64,000 nt of DNA from Methylobacterium terrae (lineage in GTDB: Bacteria; Pseudomonadota; Alphaproteobacteria; Rhizobiales; Beijerinckiaceae). Below are positions 38,136 through 46,741 of this stretch, piece by piece. How positions within the stretch are numbered: the stretch's first letter is position 1; each line of letters opens with the position of its first letter. The notes beneath the pieces were generated by a model that was not told the origin of the DNA, ran no database searches, and saw nothing but the letters and a program-made list of their open reading frames with translations. The translations under genes were made by a program, and so were the position numbers. Location of the stretch: the NCBI RefSeq assembly GCF_003173755.1, contig NZ_CP029553.1, positions 3,930,001-3,994,000 on the forward strand, read 5' to 3'.

Positions 38136-38837
38136 ATGCGCATCACCTGGTTCGGCCATTCCGCCTTCCGCCTCGATTTCGGGTCCGCTCACGTGTTGAT
38201 CGATCCGTTCTTCAGCGGCAACCCGGCCTTCGAGGGCGACCGCAAGGCGGCGACCGCGGGCGCGACCCACATCCTGATCACCCACGGCCACGGCGACCAT
38301 GTCGGCGACACGGTCGAGATCGCCGCCGAGACCGGCGCCAAGGTGGTCACCAACTACGACCTGTGCATGTGGCTGGCCTCGAAGGGCGTGACCCAGTTCG
38401 AGCCGATGAACACCGGCGGCACCGTCGATGTCGGGGGTTTCCGGGTCAGCCTGGTGCGGGCCGACCACTCCGCTGGCATGAGCGAGGCCGGGGTGACGGT
38501 GCCGCTGGGACTCCCGAACGGCGTGATCGTGCGCGCCGAGGGTGAGCCGACGGTCTACCACATGGGCGACACCGACATCTTCGGCGACATGGCGCTGATC
38601 CAGGAGATCTACCGCCCCGACGTGCTGATGGTACCGGTCGGCGACCGCTTCACCATGGGGGCCGACACCGCGGCGCTCGCGGTCAGGCGCTTCTTCCAGC
38701 CCAAGGCCGTGATCCCCTGCCACTACGGCTCCTTCCCGATCGTCGACCCGAGCGCCGACCGCTTCGTCGCCGCCCTCGACGGCAGCGGCGTGCAGGTGAT
38801 CGTGCCGCACAAGGGCACCGCCGTCACGGTGCAATAG
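38136..38837 (+). CDS. UPF0173 metal-dependent hydrolase (metallo-beta-lactamase fold)
   Basis: 233 residues. It begins [16 protein letters not shown] as in UPF0173. The metal motif is [18 protein letters not shown] (about 47-64), with further ligands at [19 protein letters not shown] and [11 protein letters not shown]. The native reaction is unknown. ATG at 38136, preceded by a gatcg spacer. It stands just before the CtrA-box region. Confidence 0.93.
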   Translation: MRITWFGHSAFRLDFGSAHVLIDPFFSGNPAFEGDRKAATAGATHILITHGHGDHVGDTVEIAAETGAKVVTNYDLCMWLASKGVTQFEPMNTGGTVDVGGFRVSLVRADHSAGMSEAGVTVPLGLPNGVIVRAEGEPTVYHMGDTDIFGDMALIQEIYRPDVLMVPVGDRFTMGADTAALAVRRFFQPKAVIPCHYGSFPIVDPSADRFVAALDGSGVQVIVPHKGTAVTVQ

Positions 38838-38914
38838 GCGTCGGTCGGCGAAGCCCAGCGGATGCCCTCCCCCGGGGCGGCCGACGCGGCGGCGCACGGT
38901 CGCCGACGTTAGGG

Positions 38915-38969
38915 TTAACGAAAGGTTGAGATGGCGCGGCCGGGCCGGCGGGATTAACAAATCGTTAAC
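38915..38969. promoter_or_regulatory. two CtrA-type boxes
   Basis: Exact TTAA-N7-TTAA at 38954-38968, then CC, and an imperfect TTAA-N7-TTGA at 38915-38929. The spacing and the flanking C fit the alphaproteobacterial cell-cycle regulator CtrA (TTAACC-type). These are the only two matches of this pattern I found in the window. They lie 27-81 bases before the GTG of the next gene. Confidence 0.6.
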
Positions 38970-38995
38970 CTGCCGTTCCCGCGCACGAGGTCGCC

Positions 38996-39541
38996 GTGGC
39001 TGCCGTCATCCTTCCCTTCGCGCTCGCCACCGGACGACAGGTGCGGGCCCCGGCGCAGGATCCGACCCCGCGCCCGCAGGGCTGGATGACCCTCGACCTC
39101 GACGGCGCGGTGAGCCCGCTGCGGGGGGCGCTGCCCCGCGCCGCCGGGACCTTCGACCGGGCACCCGGCCTCCCGGCCAAGCGGCGCGTCCCGGCCCAGG
39201 CCATCCTGGCGATCGGCCGCCGGATCCGCCGGGCGGCGAACACCCCGCACGTCCGGGCGGTGCCGGACGCGGTCCCGGCCCGGACCATCCTCCAGGCGCC
39301 GCAGGCCGCGACCGAAGCGCCTCAGGCCGCAGCCGAAGCGCCGCGAACGAGCGTCCGACCGCCGGCGCGCCCGCGGATGCCGCGCAAGCACAAGCTGATG
39401 CTGGTGACCGCCGTGGCGGTGCTCTACACCGGCGGCCTGGAGGCGCGCCGGCACTGGAAGCCGCGGGCGGTGCTGATCGAGGCGCCGCACGCCCGGACCC
39501 ACGCCATCGCGGCGCTCCCGGCGCGGATGCCGGCGGCCTGA
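38996..39541 (+). CDS. unknown protein with a C-terminal hydrophobic segment, behind CtrA boxes
   Basis: 181 residues, no family recognised. It starts with GTG at 38996 (MAAVILPFALATGRQ), preceded by acgagg five bases away. The middle is Pro/Arg/Ala-rich and low-complexity (TILQAPQAATEAPQAAAEAPRT), then one hydrophobic stretch (HKLMLVTAVAVLYTGG, about 131-146) and a basic end. It is probably an anchored or peripheral membrane protein. The CtrA-type boxes suggest cell-cycle or motility control. Confidence 0.6.
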   Translation: MAAVILPFALATGRQVRAPAQDPTPRPQGWMTLDLDGAVSPLRGALPRAAGTFDRAPGLPAKRRVPAQAILAIGRRIRRAANTPHVRAVPDAVPARTILQAPQAATEAPQAAAEAPRTSVRPPARPRMPRKHKLMLVTAVAVLYTGGLEARRHWKPRAVLIEAPHARTHAIAALPARMPAA

Positions 39542-39556
39542 CGCCCCGGGCGCCCG

Positions 39557-39586
39557 TTGCGGCAGCGCGAAAGCCGGTGCTATAGC
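39557..39586 (+). promoter_or_regulatory. predicted gatCAB promoter
   Basis: TTGCGG at 39557-39562, 18-base spacer, TATAGC at 39581-39586, about 69 bases before the gatC ATG. Same hexamers as the pyrB promoter. Confidence 0.5.
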
Positions 39587-39654
39587 GCCCCGCGGCCGTC
39601 GACAGGCCGCCGGGTCGCGGGACCCGGTTCCTCGTGAGTCCGAACGGAGTGTCC

Positions 39655-39942
39655 ATGTCGGTCGACGCCAAGACGGTCCGGCGCATCGCGCACCTGGCGC
39701 GGATCGCGGTCACCGACGAGGAGGTGGCGCCGCTCCAGGACGAGCTCAACGCCATCCTGTCCTTCGTCGAGCAGCTCGACGCGGTCGACGTGTCGGGCGT
39801 CGAGCCGATGACCTCGGTGACCCCGATGGCGATGAAGAGCCGCGAGGACGTGATCACCGACGGCGGACACGCCCGCGAGATCGTGTTCAACGCACCGCTG
39901 ACCGAGGACAACTATTTCGTGGTGCCGAAGGTCGTCGAGTAG
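39655..39942 (+). CDS. gatC: aspartyl/glutamyl-tRNA amidotransferase subunit C
   Basis: 95 residues. Small stabilising subunit of the GatCAB complex that converts Glu-tRNA(Gln), and often Asp-tRNA(Asn), to the amidated form. The conserved arrangement is [39 protein letters not shown] (about 6-45), and [10 protein letters not shown] and FVVPKVVE at the C terminus. ATG at 39655 (MSVDAKTV). gatA follows after 87 bases. Confidence 0.95.
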   Translation: MSVDAKTVRRIAHLARIAVTDEEVAPLQDELNAILSFVEQLDAVDVSGVEPMTSVTPMAMKSREDVITDGGHAREIVFNAPLTEDNYFVVPKVVE

Positions 39943-40029
39943 CCTCCGCGCACCCCGCGAGGACACTCGCGCGAGACCGACGCGACTGCACCCATGGCGG
40001 CCGACGGGCCCCGACAGAACGAGACGACC

Positions 40030-41523
40030 GTGAGCACCAAGCCGGCAGAGCTGACCGACCTCACCCTGGCGCAGGCCCGCGACGGCCTGCGGGCGAAGGA
40101 GTTCTCCGCCCGCGAGCTGGCCCAGGCCCATATCGACGCGATCGAGAAGGCGCGGGTGCTCAACGCCTACCTGCTCGAGACGCCCGACCGGGCGCTCGCG
40201 ATGGCCGAGGTCGCCGACCAGAAGCTCGCCGCCGGCGAGGCGCGCCCCCTCGAGGGCCTGCCGCTCGGCATCAAGGACCTGTTCTGCACCCACGGGGTCG
40301 CCACCACGGCGGGCTCGAAGATCCTCGAGGGCTTCCAGCCGCACTACGAATCCACCGTCACCCACAACCTGTGGCGCGACGGCGCGGTGATGCTCGGCAA
40401 GCTCAACCTCGACGAGTTCGCCATGGGCTCGTCGAACGAGACCAGCGCCTACGGCCCGGTGATCTCGCCCTGGCGCAGGCAGGGTGACGAGACCAAGCTG
40501 GTGCCCGGCGGCTCGTCGGGCGGCTCGGCCGCCGCGGTCGCCGCCCGGCTGTGCCTGGGCGCCACCGCCACCGACACCGGCGGCTCGATCCGCCAGCCGG
40601 CGGCCTTCACCGGCACCGTCGGCATCAAGCCGACCTACGGCCGCTGCTCGCGCTGGGGCACCGTCGCCTTCGCGTCGTCTCTCGACCAGGCCGGGCCGAT
40701 CGCCCGCACGGTGCGCGACACCGCGATCCTGCTGACCTCGATGTCCGGGCACGACGACAAGGACACGACGTCCGTCGACCTGCCCGTGCCCGACTTCGAG
40801 GCGGCGGTGAACCGCGGCGTCAAGGGCCTGACCATCGGCATCCCGAAGGAGTACCGGGTCGAGGGCATGCCGGCCGAGATCGAGCGGCTGTGGCAGCAGG
40901 GCGCCGAGTGGCTGCGCGCGGCCGGCGCCAAGGTGGTCGAGGTCTCGCTGCCGCACACCCGGTATGCCCTGCCGGCCTACTACATCGTGGCGCCGGCCGA
41001 GGCCTCCTCGAACCTCGCCCGCTACGACGGCGTGCGCTACGGCCTGCGGGTTCCGGGGAAGGACATCGCCGGGATGTACGAGGCGACCCGCGCCGCCGGC
41101 TTCGGCCGCGAGGTCAAGCGCCGGGTCATGATCGGCACCTACGTGCTCTCGGCCGGCTACTACGACGCCTACTACGTCCGGGCGCAGAAGATCCGCACGC
41201 TGATCAAGCGCGACTTCGAGGAGGTCTACGCCTCGGGCGTCGACGCGATCCTGACGCCCACCACCCCGTCCGCCGCCTTCGGGTTCGGCGAGAAGGCCAA
41301 GGCCGATCCGGTCGAGATGTACCTCCTCGACGTGTTCACCGTGACGGTGAACATGGCGGGTCTCCCCGGCCTCGCGGTGCCGGCGGGGCTCGACGCGCAA
41401 GGATTGCCGCTCGGCCTCCAGCTGATCGGCCGTCCCTTCGACGAGGAGACGCTGTTCGCCGCGGGCCAGGTCATCGAGGAGGCGGCCGGCCGCATCGCCC
41501 TGCCGCGGGCGTGGTGGGCGTGA
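40030..41523 (+). CDS. gatA: aspartyl/glutamyl-tRNA amidotransferase subunit A
   Basis: 497 residues, amidase-signature enzyme. It supplies ammonia from glutamine for tRNA transamidation. The Ser-cisSer-Lys triad is visible: LGIKDLF (Lys), [17 protein letters not shown] and [13 protein letters not shown]. The start is GTG 40030 ([16 protein letters not shown]), which gives the usual N terminus; the frame continues upstream to 39994. It overlaps a 102-residue membrane protein by four bases (GTGA). Confidence 0.95.
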   Translation: MSTKPAELTDLTLAQARDGLRAKEFSARELAQAHIDAIEKARVLNAYLLETPDRALAMAEVADQKLAAGEARPLEGLPLGIKDLFCTHGVATTAGSKILEGFQPHYESTVTHNLWRDGAVMLGKLNLDEFAMGSSNETSAYGPVISPWRRQGDETKLVPGGSSGGSAAAVAARLCLGATATDTGGSIRQPAAFTGTVGIKPTYGRCSRWGTVAFASSLDQAGPIARTVRDTAILLTSMSGHDDKDTTSVDLPVPDFEAAVNRGVKGLTIGIPKEYRVEGMPAEIERLWQQGAEWLRAAGAKVVEVSLPHTRYALPAYYIVAPAEASSNLARYDGVRYGLRVPGKDIAGMYEATRAAGFGREVKRRVMIGTYVLSAGYYDAYYVRAQKIRTLIKRDFEEVYASGVDAILTPTTPSAAFGFGEKAKADPVEMYLLDVFTVTVNMAGLPGLAVPAGLDAQGLPLGLQLIGRPFDEETLFAAGQVIEEAAGRIALPRAWWA

Positions 41524-41828
41524 ACCACCCGACCGTCCCCTACTACCCGCCATCCGTCTGGATCCTGGCGGCCTTCGATCCGGTGCTGATCGGGCTCGCG
41601 CTCTTTCTCGGCTGGAAGGCGGACCAGTTCGGCAAGGTGGTGCTCGTCGCGATGATCGCGCTCGTCGCCTCGGTGCTGGTCTCCTGGGTGCTGACCGGCA
41701 TCGGGGTGCCGTGGCCGGCGCCGATCGGGCGGGAACTCCCGACCTTCTTCCCCGTCCGCACCGGCGCGGCGCTGATCTACGCGATCATCGGCTACTCCGC
41801 CCGGCGGGTGATCGCGCCGCGCGCTTGA
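41520..41828 (+). CDS. 102-residue small membrane protein, unknown
   Basis: Starts with GTG at 41520, overlapping the gatA stop. Three hydrophobic stretches: [41 protein letters not shown], and [16 protein letters not shown] short Pro-rich loop ([12 protein letters not shown]) separates the last two. No family recognised. The coupling to gatA, in place of the usual gatB, is odd; the composite repeat follows directly. Confidence 0.75.
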   Translation: MNHPTVPYYPPSVWILAAFDPVLIGLALFLGWKADQFGKVVLVAMIALVASVLVSWVLTGIGVPWPAPIGRELPTFFPVRTGAALIYAIIGYSARRVIAPRA

Positions 41829-41875
41829 CGCGCTTGACCGGCTGGCGCCACCCTTCCTACTAGGCTCAACCCACC

Positions 41876-42025
41876 CCCCTCTCCCGTGCGGGAGAGGGGC
41901 CGGGGGTGAGGGTGGCACGTTTCAGCATCAAGCGCTGAGCGTCGTCCTGGCGGCGGAACAGTCTGAGTTCGACCTCAGAACCGCAGCACCCTCACCCCCC
42001 GCCCCTCTCCCACACGGGAGAGGGG
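41876..42025. repeat. composite palindromic repeat (BIME-like), copy 2
   Basis: Palindrome cccctctcccgtgcgggagagggg at 41876-41899 and its near-inverted copy at 42002-42025, with gggggtgagggtg and caccctcacccccc just inside. The same architecture as 28144-28306, with a different loop sequence. It separates the gatA operon from gatB. Confidence 0.82.
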
Positions 42026-42051
42026 AGGAATCGCGAGAATCCGAGACCCTT

Positions 42052-43524
42052 ATGAACGCTCCCGTGAACCCCAAGAAGCTGATCAAGGGCGCGCTGGGCG
42101 ACTGGGAGGTGGTGATCGGCATGGAGATCCATGCCCAGGTCACCAGCCGCTCGAAGCTGTTCTCCGGCGCGCCGACCGCCTTCGGGGCCGAACCGAACGA
42201 CAACGTCTCGCTGGTCGATGCCGCGATGCCCGGCATGCTGCCGGTGATCAACCGCGAATGCGTCGCGCAGGCGGTGCGTACCGGCCTCGGCCTCAAGGCC
42301 CAGATCAACCACCGCTCGGTGTTCGACCGGAAGAACTACTTCTACCCGGACCTGCCCCAGGGCTACCAGATCAGCCAGTACAAGAGCCCTATCGTCGGCG
42401 AGGGCGAGGTGCTGGTCGATCTCCCCGACGGCGAGAGCATCCGGGTCGGGATCGAGCGCCTGCACCTCGAGCAGGATGCCGGCAAGTCGCTGCACGACCA
42501 GTCGCCCACGATGAGCTTCGTCGACCTCAACCGGTCGGGCGTGGCGCTGATGGAGATCGTCTCGAAGCCGGACCTGCGCTCGTCGGAGGAGGCCAAGGCC
42601 TACGTGACGAAGCTGCGCACCATCCTGCGCTACCTTGGCACCTGCGACGGCGACATGGAGAAGGGGAATCTCCGCGCCGACGTGAACGTCTCGGTGCGCA
42701 AGGTCGGCGACCCCTTCGGCACCCGCTGCGAGATCAAGAACGTCAACTCGATCCGCTTCATCGGTCAGGCGATCGAGGTCGAGGCCCGGCGCCAGATCGC
42801 GATCATCGAGGATGGCGGCACGGTCGACCAGGAGACCCGCCTGTTCGACCCGAACAAGGGCGAGACGCGCTCGATGCGCTCCAAGGAGGAGGCGCACGAC
42901 TACCGCTACTTCCCCGATCCGGACCTCTTGCCGCTCGAATTCGACCAGGCCTTCGTCGATCGCCTGGCCGCCGGCCTGCCGGAACTGCCCGACGCCAAGA
43001 AGGCCCGCTTCATCGACGCCTACGGCCTCTCGGCCTACGACGCGACGGTGCTGGTGGCCGAGCGAACTTCTGCCGACTACTTCGAGGCGGTGGCCAAGGG
43101 CCGCGACGGCAAGATCGCGGCGAACTGGGTCATCAACGAGCTGTTCGGCCGCCTGAACAAGGAGGGCAAGGGCATCGAGGACAGCCCGGTCTCGGCGGAT
43201 CAGCTCGGCGCGATCGTCGACCTCATCGGCGACGGCACCATCTCGGGCAAGATCGCCAAGGACGTGTTCGAGATCGTCTGGAGCGAGGACGGCGACCCGC
43301 GCGGGATCGTCGAGAGCCGCGGCCTGCGCCAGGTCACCGACACCGGCGCGATCGAGGCGGCGATCGACCAGATCATCGCCGCCAACCCCGACAAGGTCGA
43401 GCAGGCCAAGGCGAAGCCCACCCTGCTCGGCTGGTTCGTCGGCCAGACCATGAAGGCCACCGGCGGCAAGGCCAACCCGGCGGCGGTCAACGCGCTCCTG
43501 AAGGCGAAGCTCGGCATTGAGTGA
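42052..43524 (+). CDS. gatB: aspartyl/glutamyl-tRNA amidotransferase subunit B
   Basis: 490 residues. It binds the mischarged tRNA and carries the kinase and transamidase site. Conserved blocks: [75 protein letters not shown], then [13 protein letters not shown] and [14 protein letters not shown], plus the YqeY-like helical C terminus. ATG at 42052, 27 bases after the repeat element; no promoter is obvious between the repeat and gatB. Confidence 0.96.
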   Translation: MNAPVNPKKLIKGALGDWEVVIGMEIHAQVTSRSKLFSGAPTAFGAEPNDNVSLVDAAMPGMLPVINRECVAQAVRTGLGLKAQINHRSVFDRKNYFYPDLPQGYQISQYKSPIVGEGEVLVDLPDGESIRVGIERLHLEQDAGKSLHDQSPTMSFVDLNRSGVALMEIVSKPDLRSSEEAKAYVTKLRTILRYLGTCDGDMEKGNLRADVNVSVRKVGDPFGTRCEIKNVNSIRFIGQAIEVEARRQIAIIEDGGTVDQETRLFDPNKGETRSMRSKEEAHDYRYFPDPDLLPLEFDQAFVDRLAAGLPELPDAKKARFIDAYGLSAYDATVLVAERTSADYFEAVAKGRDGKIAANWVINELFGRLNKEGKGIEDSPVSADQLGAIVDLIGDGTISGKIAKDVFEIVWSEDGDPRGIVESRGLRQVTDTGAIEAAIDQIIAANPDKVEQAKAKPTLLGWFVGQTMKATGGKANPAAVNALLKAKLGIE

Positions 43525-43573
43525 GGGGCGACGCCCCTCCCCGCCCGTGCGGGGCTGTTCGGGAAGAAGATGA

Positions 43574-43620
43574 GGGCGCAGGTCTCCCTCCCTCGCACGG
43601 GAGGGGCGGGACCTGCGCCC
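43574..43620. terminator. strong inverted repeat after gatB
   Basis: GGGCGCAGGT (43574-43583) pairs with ACCTGCGCCC (43611-43620); an inner CCCTCCC/GGGAGGG pair extends the stem. There is no T-run, so it may be a repeat or a rho-type barrier rather than a classic terminator. Confidence 0.5.
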
Positions 43621-43870
43621 TTCCCGTATCCAGGATGGCCGCGCCGCTCCCGGGCGGCGGACGGAGGCGGGGGCATCCGCCCGGACGCGTGGCCCGCCTG
43701 ACCGGACGCGCGGGCGGCTTTCCGGCGGCCGGCGCCCGGCATGGGTTTGCCGATGCCGGCCAGCGCCTTAGCGGATAAATCCGAAGCGGTTTTCCGGCCC
43801 CTCGGCGTTAATTCTGTCGCCGATGAACCGCACGCTCGAGAGATATTATCAAAATGTTTTGCGGCTTCGC

Positions 43871-43899
43871 TTGCGATAAGAAGCCTTTTGATTTATTGG
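43871..43899 (+). promoter_or_regulatory. candidate cold-shock gene promoter
   Basis: TTGCGA (43871-43876), 17-base spacer, TATTGG (43894-43899), inside the AT-rich island. It would give a leader of roughly 150 bases before the ATG at 44058, a length common for csp genes. Confidence 0.4.
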
Positions 43900-44057
43900 A
43901 AATACGTCGATTTTTGGCCTGATCACCGAGCCTCTCCGCCGCCTTCACGCTGGCGCACGCTCTGCCACTCTCTCCAAACCTGTCGATTGAATCGAGCCTC
44001 GGCACCGCTGACCGCGCACCGAGCTCTCAGAGACGCTTGCAGACAATGGATACGACG

Positions 44058-44267
44058 ATGAGCATCGGTACCGTGAAGTGGTTCAACGTCCAGAAGGGTT
44101 TCGGCTTCATCCAGCCGGATGACGGCGGCAAGGACGTGTTCGTCCACATCTCCGCCGTCGAGCGGGCCGGCATGCAGACCCTGGCCGAGGGCCAGAAGGT
44201 CTCCTACGAGATGGAGACCGACCGTCGCAGCGGCAAGCAATCCGCCGGCAACCTGCGCGCGGCGTAG
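44058..44267 (+). CDS. cspA: cold-shock domain protein (CspA family)
   Basis: 69 residues. RNP1-like KGFGFIQPD and RNP2-like VFVHISAV are intact, with KWFNVQK before them. It binds single-stranded nucleic acid and destabilises RNA structure. Start taken as ATG 44058 (MSIGTVKWF); ATG 44046 (MDTTMSIG) is an alternative. A hairpin follows at 44282. Confidence 0.95.
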   Translation: MSIGTVKWFNVQKGFGFIQPDDGGKDVFVHISAVERAGMQTLAEGQKVSYEMETDRRSGKQSAGNLRAA

Positions 44268-44281
44268 ATCCACGACAGCGA

Positions 44282-44305
44282 GATGCGGATGGGTTCATCC
44301 GCGTC
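44282..44305. terminator. hairpin after cspA
   Basis: A 10-base stem (GATGCGGATG / CATCCGCGTC, one wobble) with a ggtt loop. No T-run follows. It may stabilise or end the cspA transcript. Confidence 0.45.
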
Positions 44306-44354
44306 TCCCGCCCTGCGCGCGAGGCGCGGGTTCGATCTCCAACGGAAGCATTGA

Positions 44355-44576
44355 GTGAATTTTACTTTCAGCGCGAATTCATCGTCCCACGACGCGGCGG
44401 TCGAGCCGTCCACGTTCCAGGTCGGGCAGATCTGGCAGCAGGTCGGCGACCGGCCCCGCGACGTCAGCCACCTGATCGACCGCACCTACCGCTACCACTC
44501 GGTCCGCGAGCTGCACTGGCACCTCGCCGATCGCTTCGCGCGCCCGATCCGCTCGCTCGTGCTGAGCCGGGTCTGA
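44355..44576 (+). CDS. 73-residue unknown protein
   Basis: Begins MNFTFSANSSSHDAAVEPSTFQ at GTG 44355, preceded by acggaag at good spacing. It ends in a basic helix (TYRYHSVRELHWHLADRFARPIR, here read in halves). No domain recognised. The DUF6481 gene starts four bases after its stop, which supports it being real. Confidence 0.6.
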   Translation: MNFTFSANSSSHDAAVEPSTFQVGQIWQQVGDRPRDVSHLIDRTYRYHSVRELHWHLADRFARPIRSLVLSRV

Positions 44577-44580
44577 CCGC

Positions 44581-44964
44581 ATGGGCAAGTTCAAGGACGC
44601 CCCCCTCGGCGATCGCCTGGGCTCGGCCGCCGCGGCCCGCCAGGCCATGCTGGGCCGTTTCCAGGCCCGCCGCGGCACGGACGATCCGCAGGTCGCGGCC
44701 CGGCGCGCCGCGCGCGAGGCCGTGGCCGCGGCGCGCACCCTCCGCCTGGCCGGGCGCGAGGCCGAGCGGGCGGCGCAGGAGGCCGCGCGGATCGCCCGGG
44801 AGGCCGAGGCGGACGCGGAGCAGGCCCGCCAGCGCGAGATCGCCGCCGCCGAGGAGACGCAGCGCGCCGCCGAGGCCGCGCTGACGGCCGAGGCCCGGCT
44901 CGCCGAGCAGAAGGCCGCGCGCGATGCCCGCTACGCGGCGCGCAAGGCCCGCCAGCGCGGCTGA
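44581..44964 (+). CDS. DUF6481 family protein (charged helical)
   Basis: 127 residues, almost entirely Ala/Arg/Glu-rich helix (AREAVAAARTLRLAGREAERAA and similar), consistent with the DUF6481 family, which is common in alphaproteobacteria near csp genes. It probably forms a coiled coil. The function is unknown. ATG at 44581 follows the 73-residue gene by four bases. Confidence 0.8.
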   Translation: MGKFKDAPLGDRLGSAAAARQAMLGRFQARRGTDDPQVAARRAAREAVAAARTLRLAGREAERAAQEAARIAREAEADAEQARQREIAAAEETQRAAEAALTAEARLAEQKAARDARYAARKARQRG

Positions 44965-45032
44965 GCGGACGTCGCCCCGCGCCGGTGGAGCCTCGGCGCG
45001 CGGCGGACCGTCAATCCCGGAGGAAGCGATCG

Positions 45033-45230
45033 ATGTTGCACAAGTTCAAGATCCACCAGCGGGTGCAGATGGTCCGGTCGGGGTCGTCCGACGCGCTCGC
45101 GAGCGACATCGACGTCTTCGAGGTGGTGCGGCTGATGCCGGAGGACCGCAGCGGCGAGGCCGCCTACCGGATCCGGTCGCCGAAGGGCGAACGCGCGGTC
45201 CGCGAGAGCGAGATCGTCGCCCTGCGCTGA
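45033..45230 (+). CDS. 65-residue unknown protein, probably conserved
   Basis: MLHKFKIHQRVQMVRSG, then VFEVVRLMPEDRSGEAAYRIRSPKGERAVRESEIV. A small beta-rich, charged domain of a type I have seen annotated as hypothetical in Rhizobiales. ATG at 45033 is preceded by ggagga, an ideal ribosome site. It is 68 bases downstream of the DUF6481 gene. Confidence 0.7.
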   Translation: MLHKFKIHQRVQMVRSGSSDALASDIDVFEVVRLMPEDRSGEAAYRIRSPKGERAVRESEIVALR

Positions 45231-45294
45231 ACCTGCAAGCGCGGCAGGCCCGGTCGCGGGCCTGCCGGACGTCACTGCGGGGTCAGGCCGCAGC

Positions 45295-45540
45295 TCAGTT
45301 GCAGCCTTCCTTGTGGACGGTCTTGGAATTGCCCATCCCGTCCTCCTTGTGGACGGTCTTCGAGCCGCAATCGACGCTGCCCGTGGTGATGTCGCGATGC
45401 TCGACGACGCCCTCGCGATGCTCCACCGCGATGCCGGGCGCCCGGTCGCGATGAATCACGGTGGTCTCCTCGGCCATCGCCGAGACGGAGAAGCCGGCCA
45501 GGATGACAGCCGCCGCGCCGGCAGCGAAGACAGTTCGCAT
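45295..45540 (-). CDS. small secreted protein with SKTVHKE repeats
   Basis: 81 residues. Signal peptide about 1-23 (MRTVFAAGAAAVILAGFSVSAMA). The mature part carries a short repeat: SKTVHKEDGMGN and SKTVHKEGC, with cysteines at GSVDCGS and the C terminus. Possibly a periplasmic stress protein. A GGAAC-N17-TGTT motif (weak EcfG match) lies upstream. Confidence 0.7.
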   Translation of the reverse strand: MRTVFAAGAAAVILAGFSVSAMAEETTVIHRDRAPGIAVEHREGVVEHRDITTGSVDCGSKTVHKEDGMGNSKTVHKEGCN

Positions 45541-45902
45541 TGGAAGTCTCCTCAGTTCTTGTAGAGCTAACAACATCGATCCCCAGAGGTGAGTTCCGGG
45601 TTTCCGGAGCCCCTGCGGATGCGAGTAGCCTGCGAGACATCATTCCTCTCTAGGACGGCACCGCCAAGGCTCGCCCGGCGCGCGCGCGACCGGCGATAGA
45701 CTGTCGAAGGACGGCCATCGGCCGACCGATCGGGGGCCGCGCCGCGCGGGCCGCAGCCGGCCGGCCGCAGCGGCGGAATCTCGGCGGGCGCCGGCCATGG
45801 AAAGCCGCGACCGCTCGTCGTAACCTCCCGGAAACATCCCGGCGGGAACGATCGTCGCCGCACCCCGCCTGCCGCCGCGGCGCAACTCCCGATGGACGCA
45901 GC
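45541..45902. other. 362-base intergenic region between divergent genes
   Basis: No gene is convincing. It contains the upstream regions of the secreted repeat protein (minus) and of the DUF2490 gene (plus). The near-EcfG motif (45570-45595 on the minus strand) is the only recognisable signal. Confidence 0.45.
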
Positions 45903-46595
45903 ATGACCGTGGCCGGACGTCCGCTCTCCCTCCTGTCGGCCCTCTGGCTCGCGGCTTCGAGCCTGCCGGCGGCGGCGCAGGTCGATCACGACGGGCAGAT
46001 CTGGATCAACGCCACGGCCTCCGGCGGCGTCGGGTCGTTCGCCTACTTCGCCGAGGTGCAGCCGCGCATCGGTGACGGCCTCTCGCGGCTCGAGCAGCTC
46101 ATCGTGCGGCCGGCCGTCGGCTGGAAGATCGGCGACGCGGTCACCCTGTACCAGGGCTACGCCCGGGTGGAGAACTCGCCGGCGGGCGCACGCGCCTTCT
46201 CGGAGGACCGCAGCTTCCAGCAGCTCGGCTGGGAGATCGGGACGTTCGACGGCGTGACGTTGTCGTCCCGCACCCGGTTCGAGCAGCGCTTCCAGACCAA
46301 CGGGCGCGACACGGGCTTGCGCCTGCGCCAGATGCTGCGCGCCGCCCTGCCGCTGACCGGGGAGAAGACGGGCGTCGCGGCCGTGGCCTGGACCGAGGCG
46401 TTCGTCGCGCTCAACGGCACCGATTGGGGCGCGCGGGCCGGCTTCGACCGCCTCCGCACCTTCGTCGGGCTGGAACTGCCGCTCGCCGGCCGATCGACGC
46501 TCGAGTTCGGCTACGTGAACCAGACGGTGAACGCGCCGGGGTCCCGGGGCACGATGGATCACATCGTGTCGGTGAACCTGTTCGTGCGCCAGTGA
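45903..46595 (+). CDS. DUF2490 outer-membrane-like protein
   Basis: 230 residues. Signal peptide about 1-25 (LLSALWLAASSLPAAAQ). DUF2490 features follow: QIWINATASGGVGSFAYFAEVQPR, LRQMLRAALPL, WTEAFVALNGTDWGARAGFDRLRTFVGLELPL and FEFGYVNQTV near the end. It resembles small beta-barrel proteins of unknown role. ATG at 45903. Confidence 0.82.
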   Translation: MTVAGRPLSLLSALWLAASSLPAAAQVDHDGQIWINATASGGVGSFAYFAEVQPRIGDGLSRLEQLIVRPAVGWKIGDAVTLYQGYARVENSPAGARAFSEDRSFQQLGWEIGTFDGVTLSSRTRFEQRFQTNGRDTGLRLRQMLRAALPLTGEKTGVAAVAWTEAFVALNGTDWGARAGFDRLRTFVGLELPLAGRSTLEFGYVNQTVNAPGSRGTMDHIVSVNLFVRQ

Positions 46596-46741
46596 CGGGC
46601 TCGTTGCGGCGGTGACGGGCCGGCTTCGCGGGACGCCCCTCGGCATTGAGTCTCGATCCTCGCCGTCATCCCGGAGCCCTCGCGGCGGATGCCGGGGTGA
46701 CGAGGGAGCGCGCAACGACCGCCGAGGGAGCGGGAGAGCCC

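Larger units (their letters stand above)
43525..44057. other. 533-base region: terminator-like stem, then an AT-rich leader to the cold-shock gene
   Basis: No protein gene is convincing. Left part: GC-rich with the inverted repeat 43574-43620. Middle: GC-rich, with no clear signals. Right part (about 43838-43920): strikingly AT-rich for this genome, with tattat at 43843, ttgcga/tattgg at 43871-43899 and several short T-runs. It probably holds the promoter and long 5' leader of the downstream cold-shock gene. Confidence 0.6.

Noticed and set aside
44321..44340. ggttcgat motif resembling a tRNA T-loop
   Set aside because: No complementary T-stem or acceptor stem around it.
45845..45870. GGAAC before the DUF2490 gene as an EcfG promoter
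   Set aside because: No CGTT at 16-18 bases.
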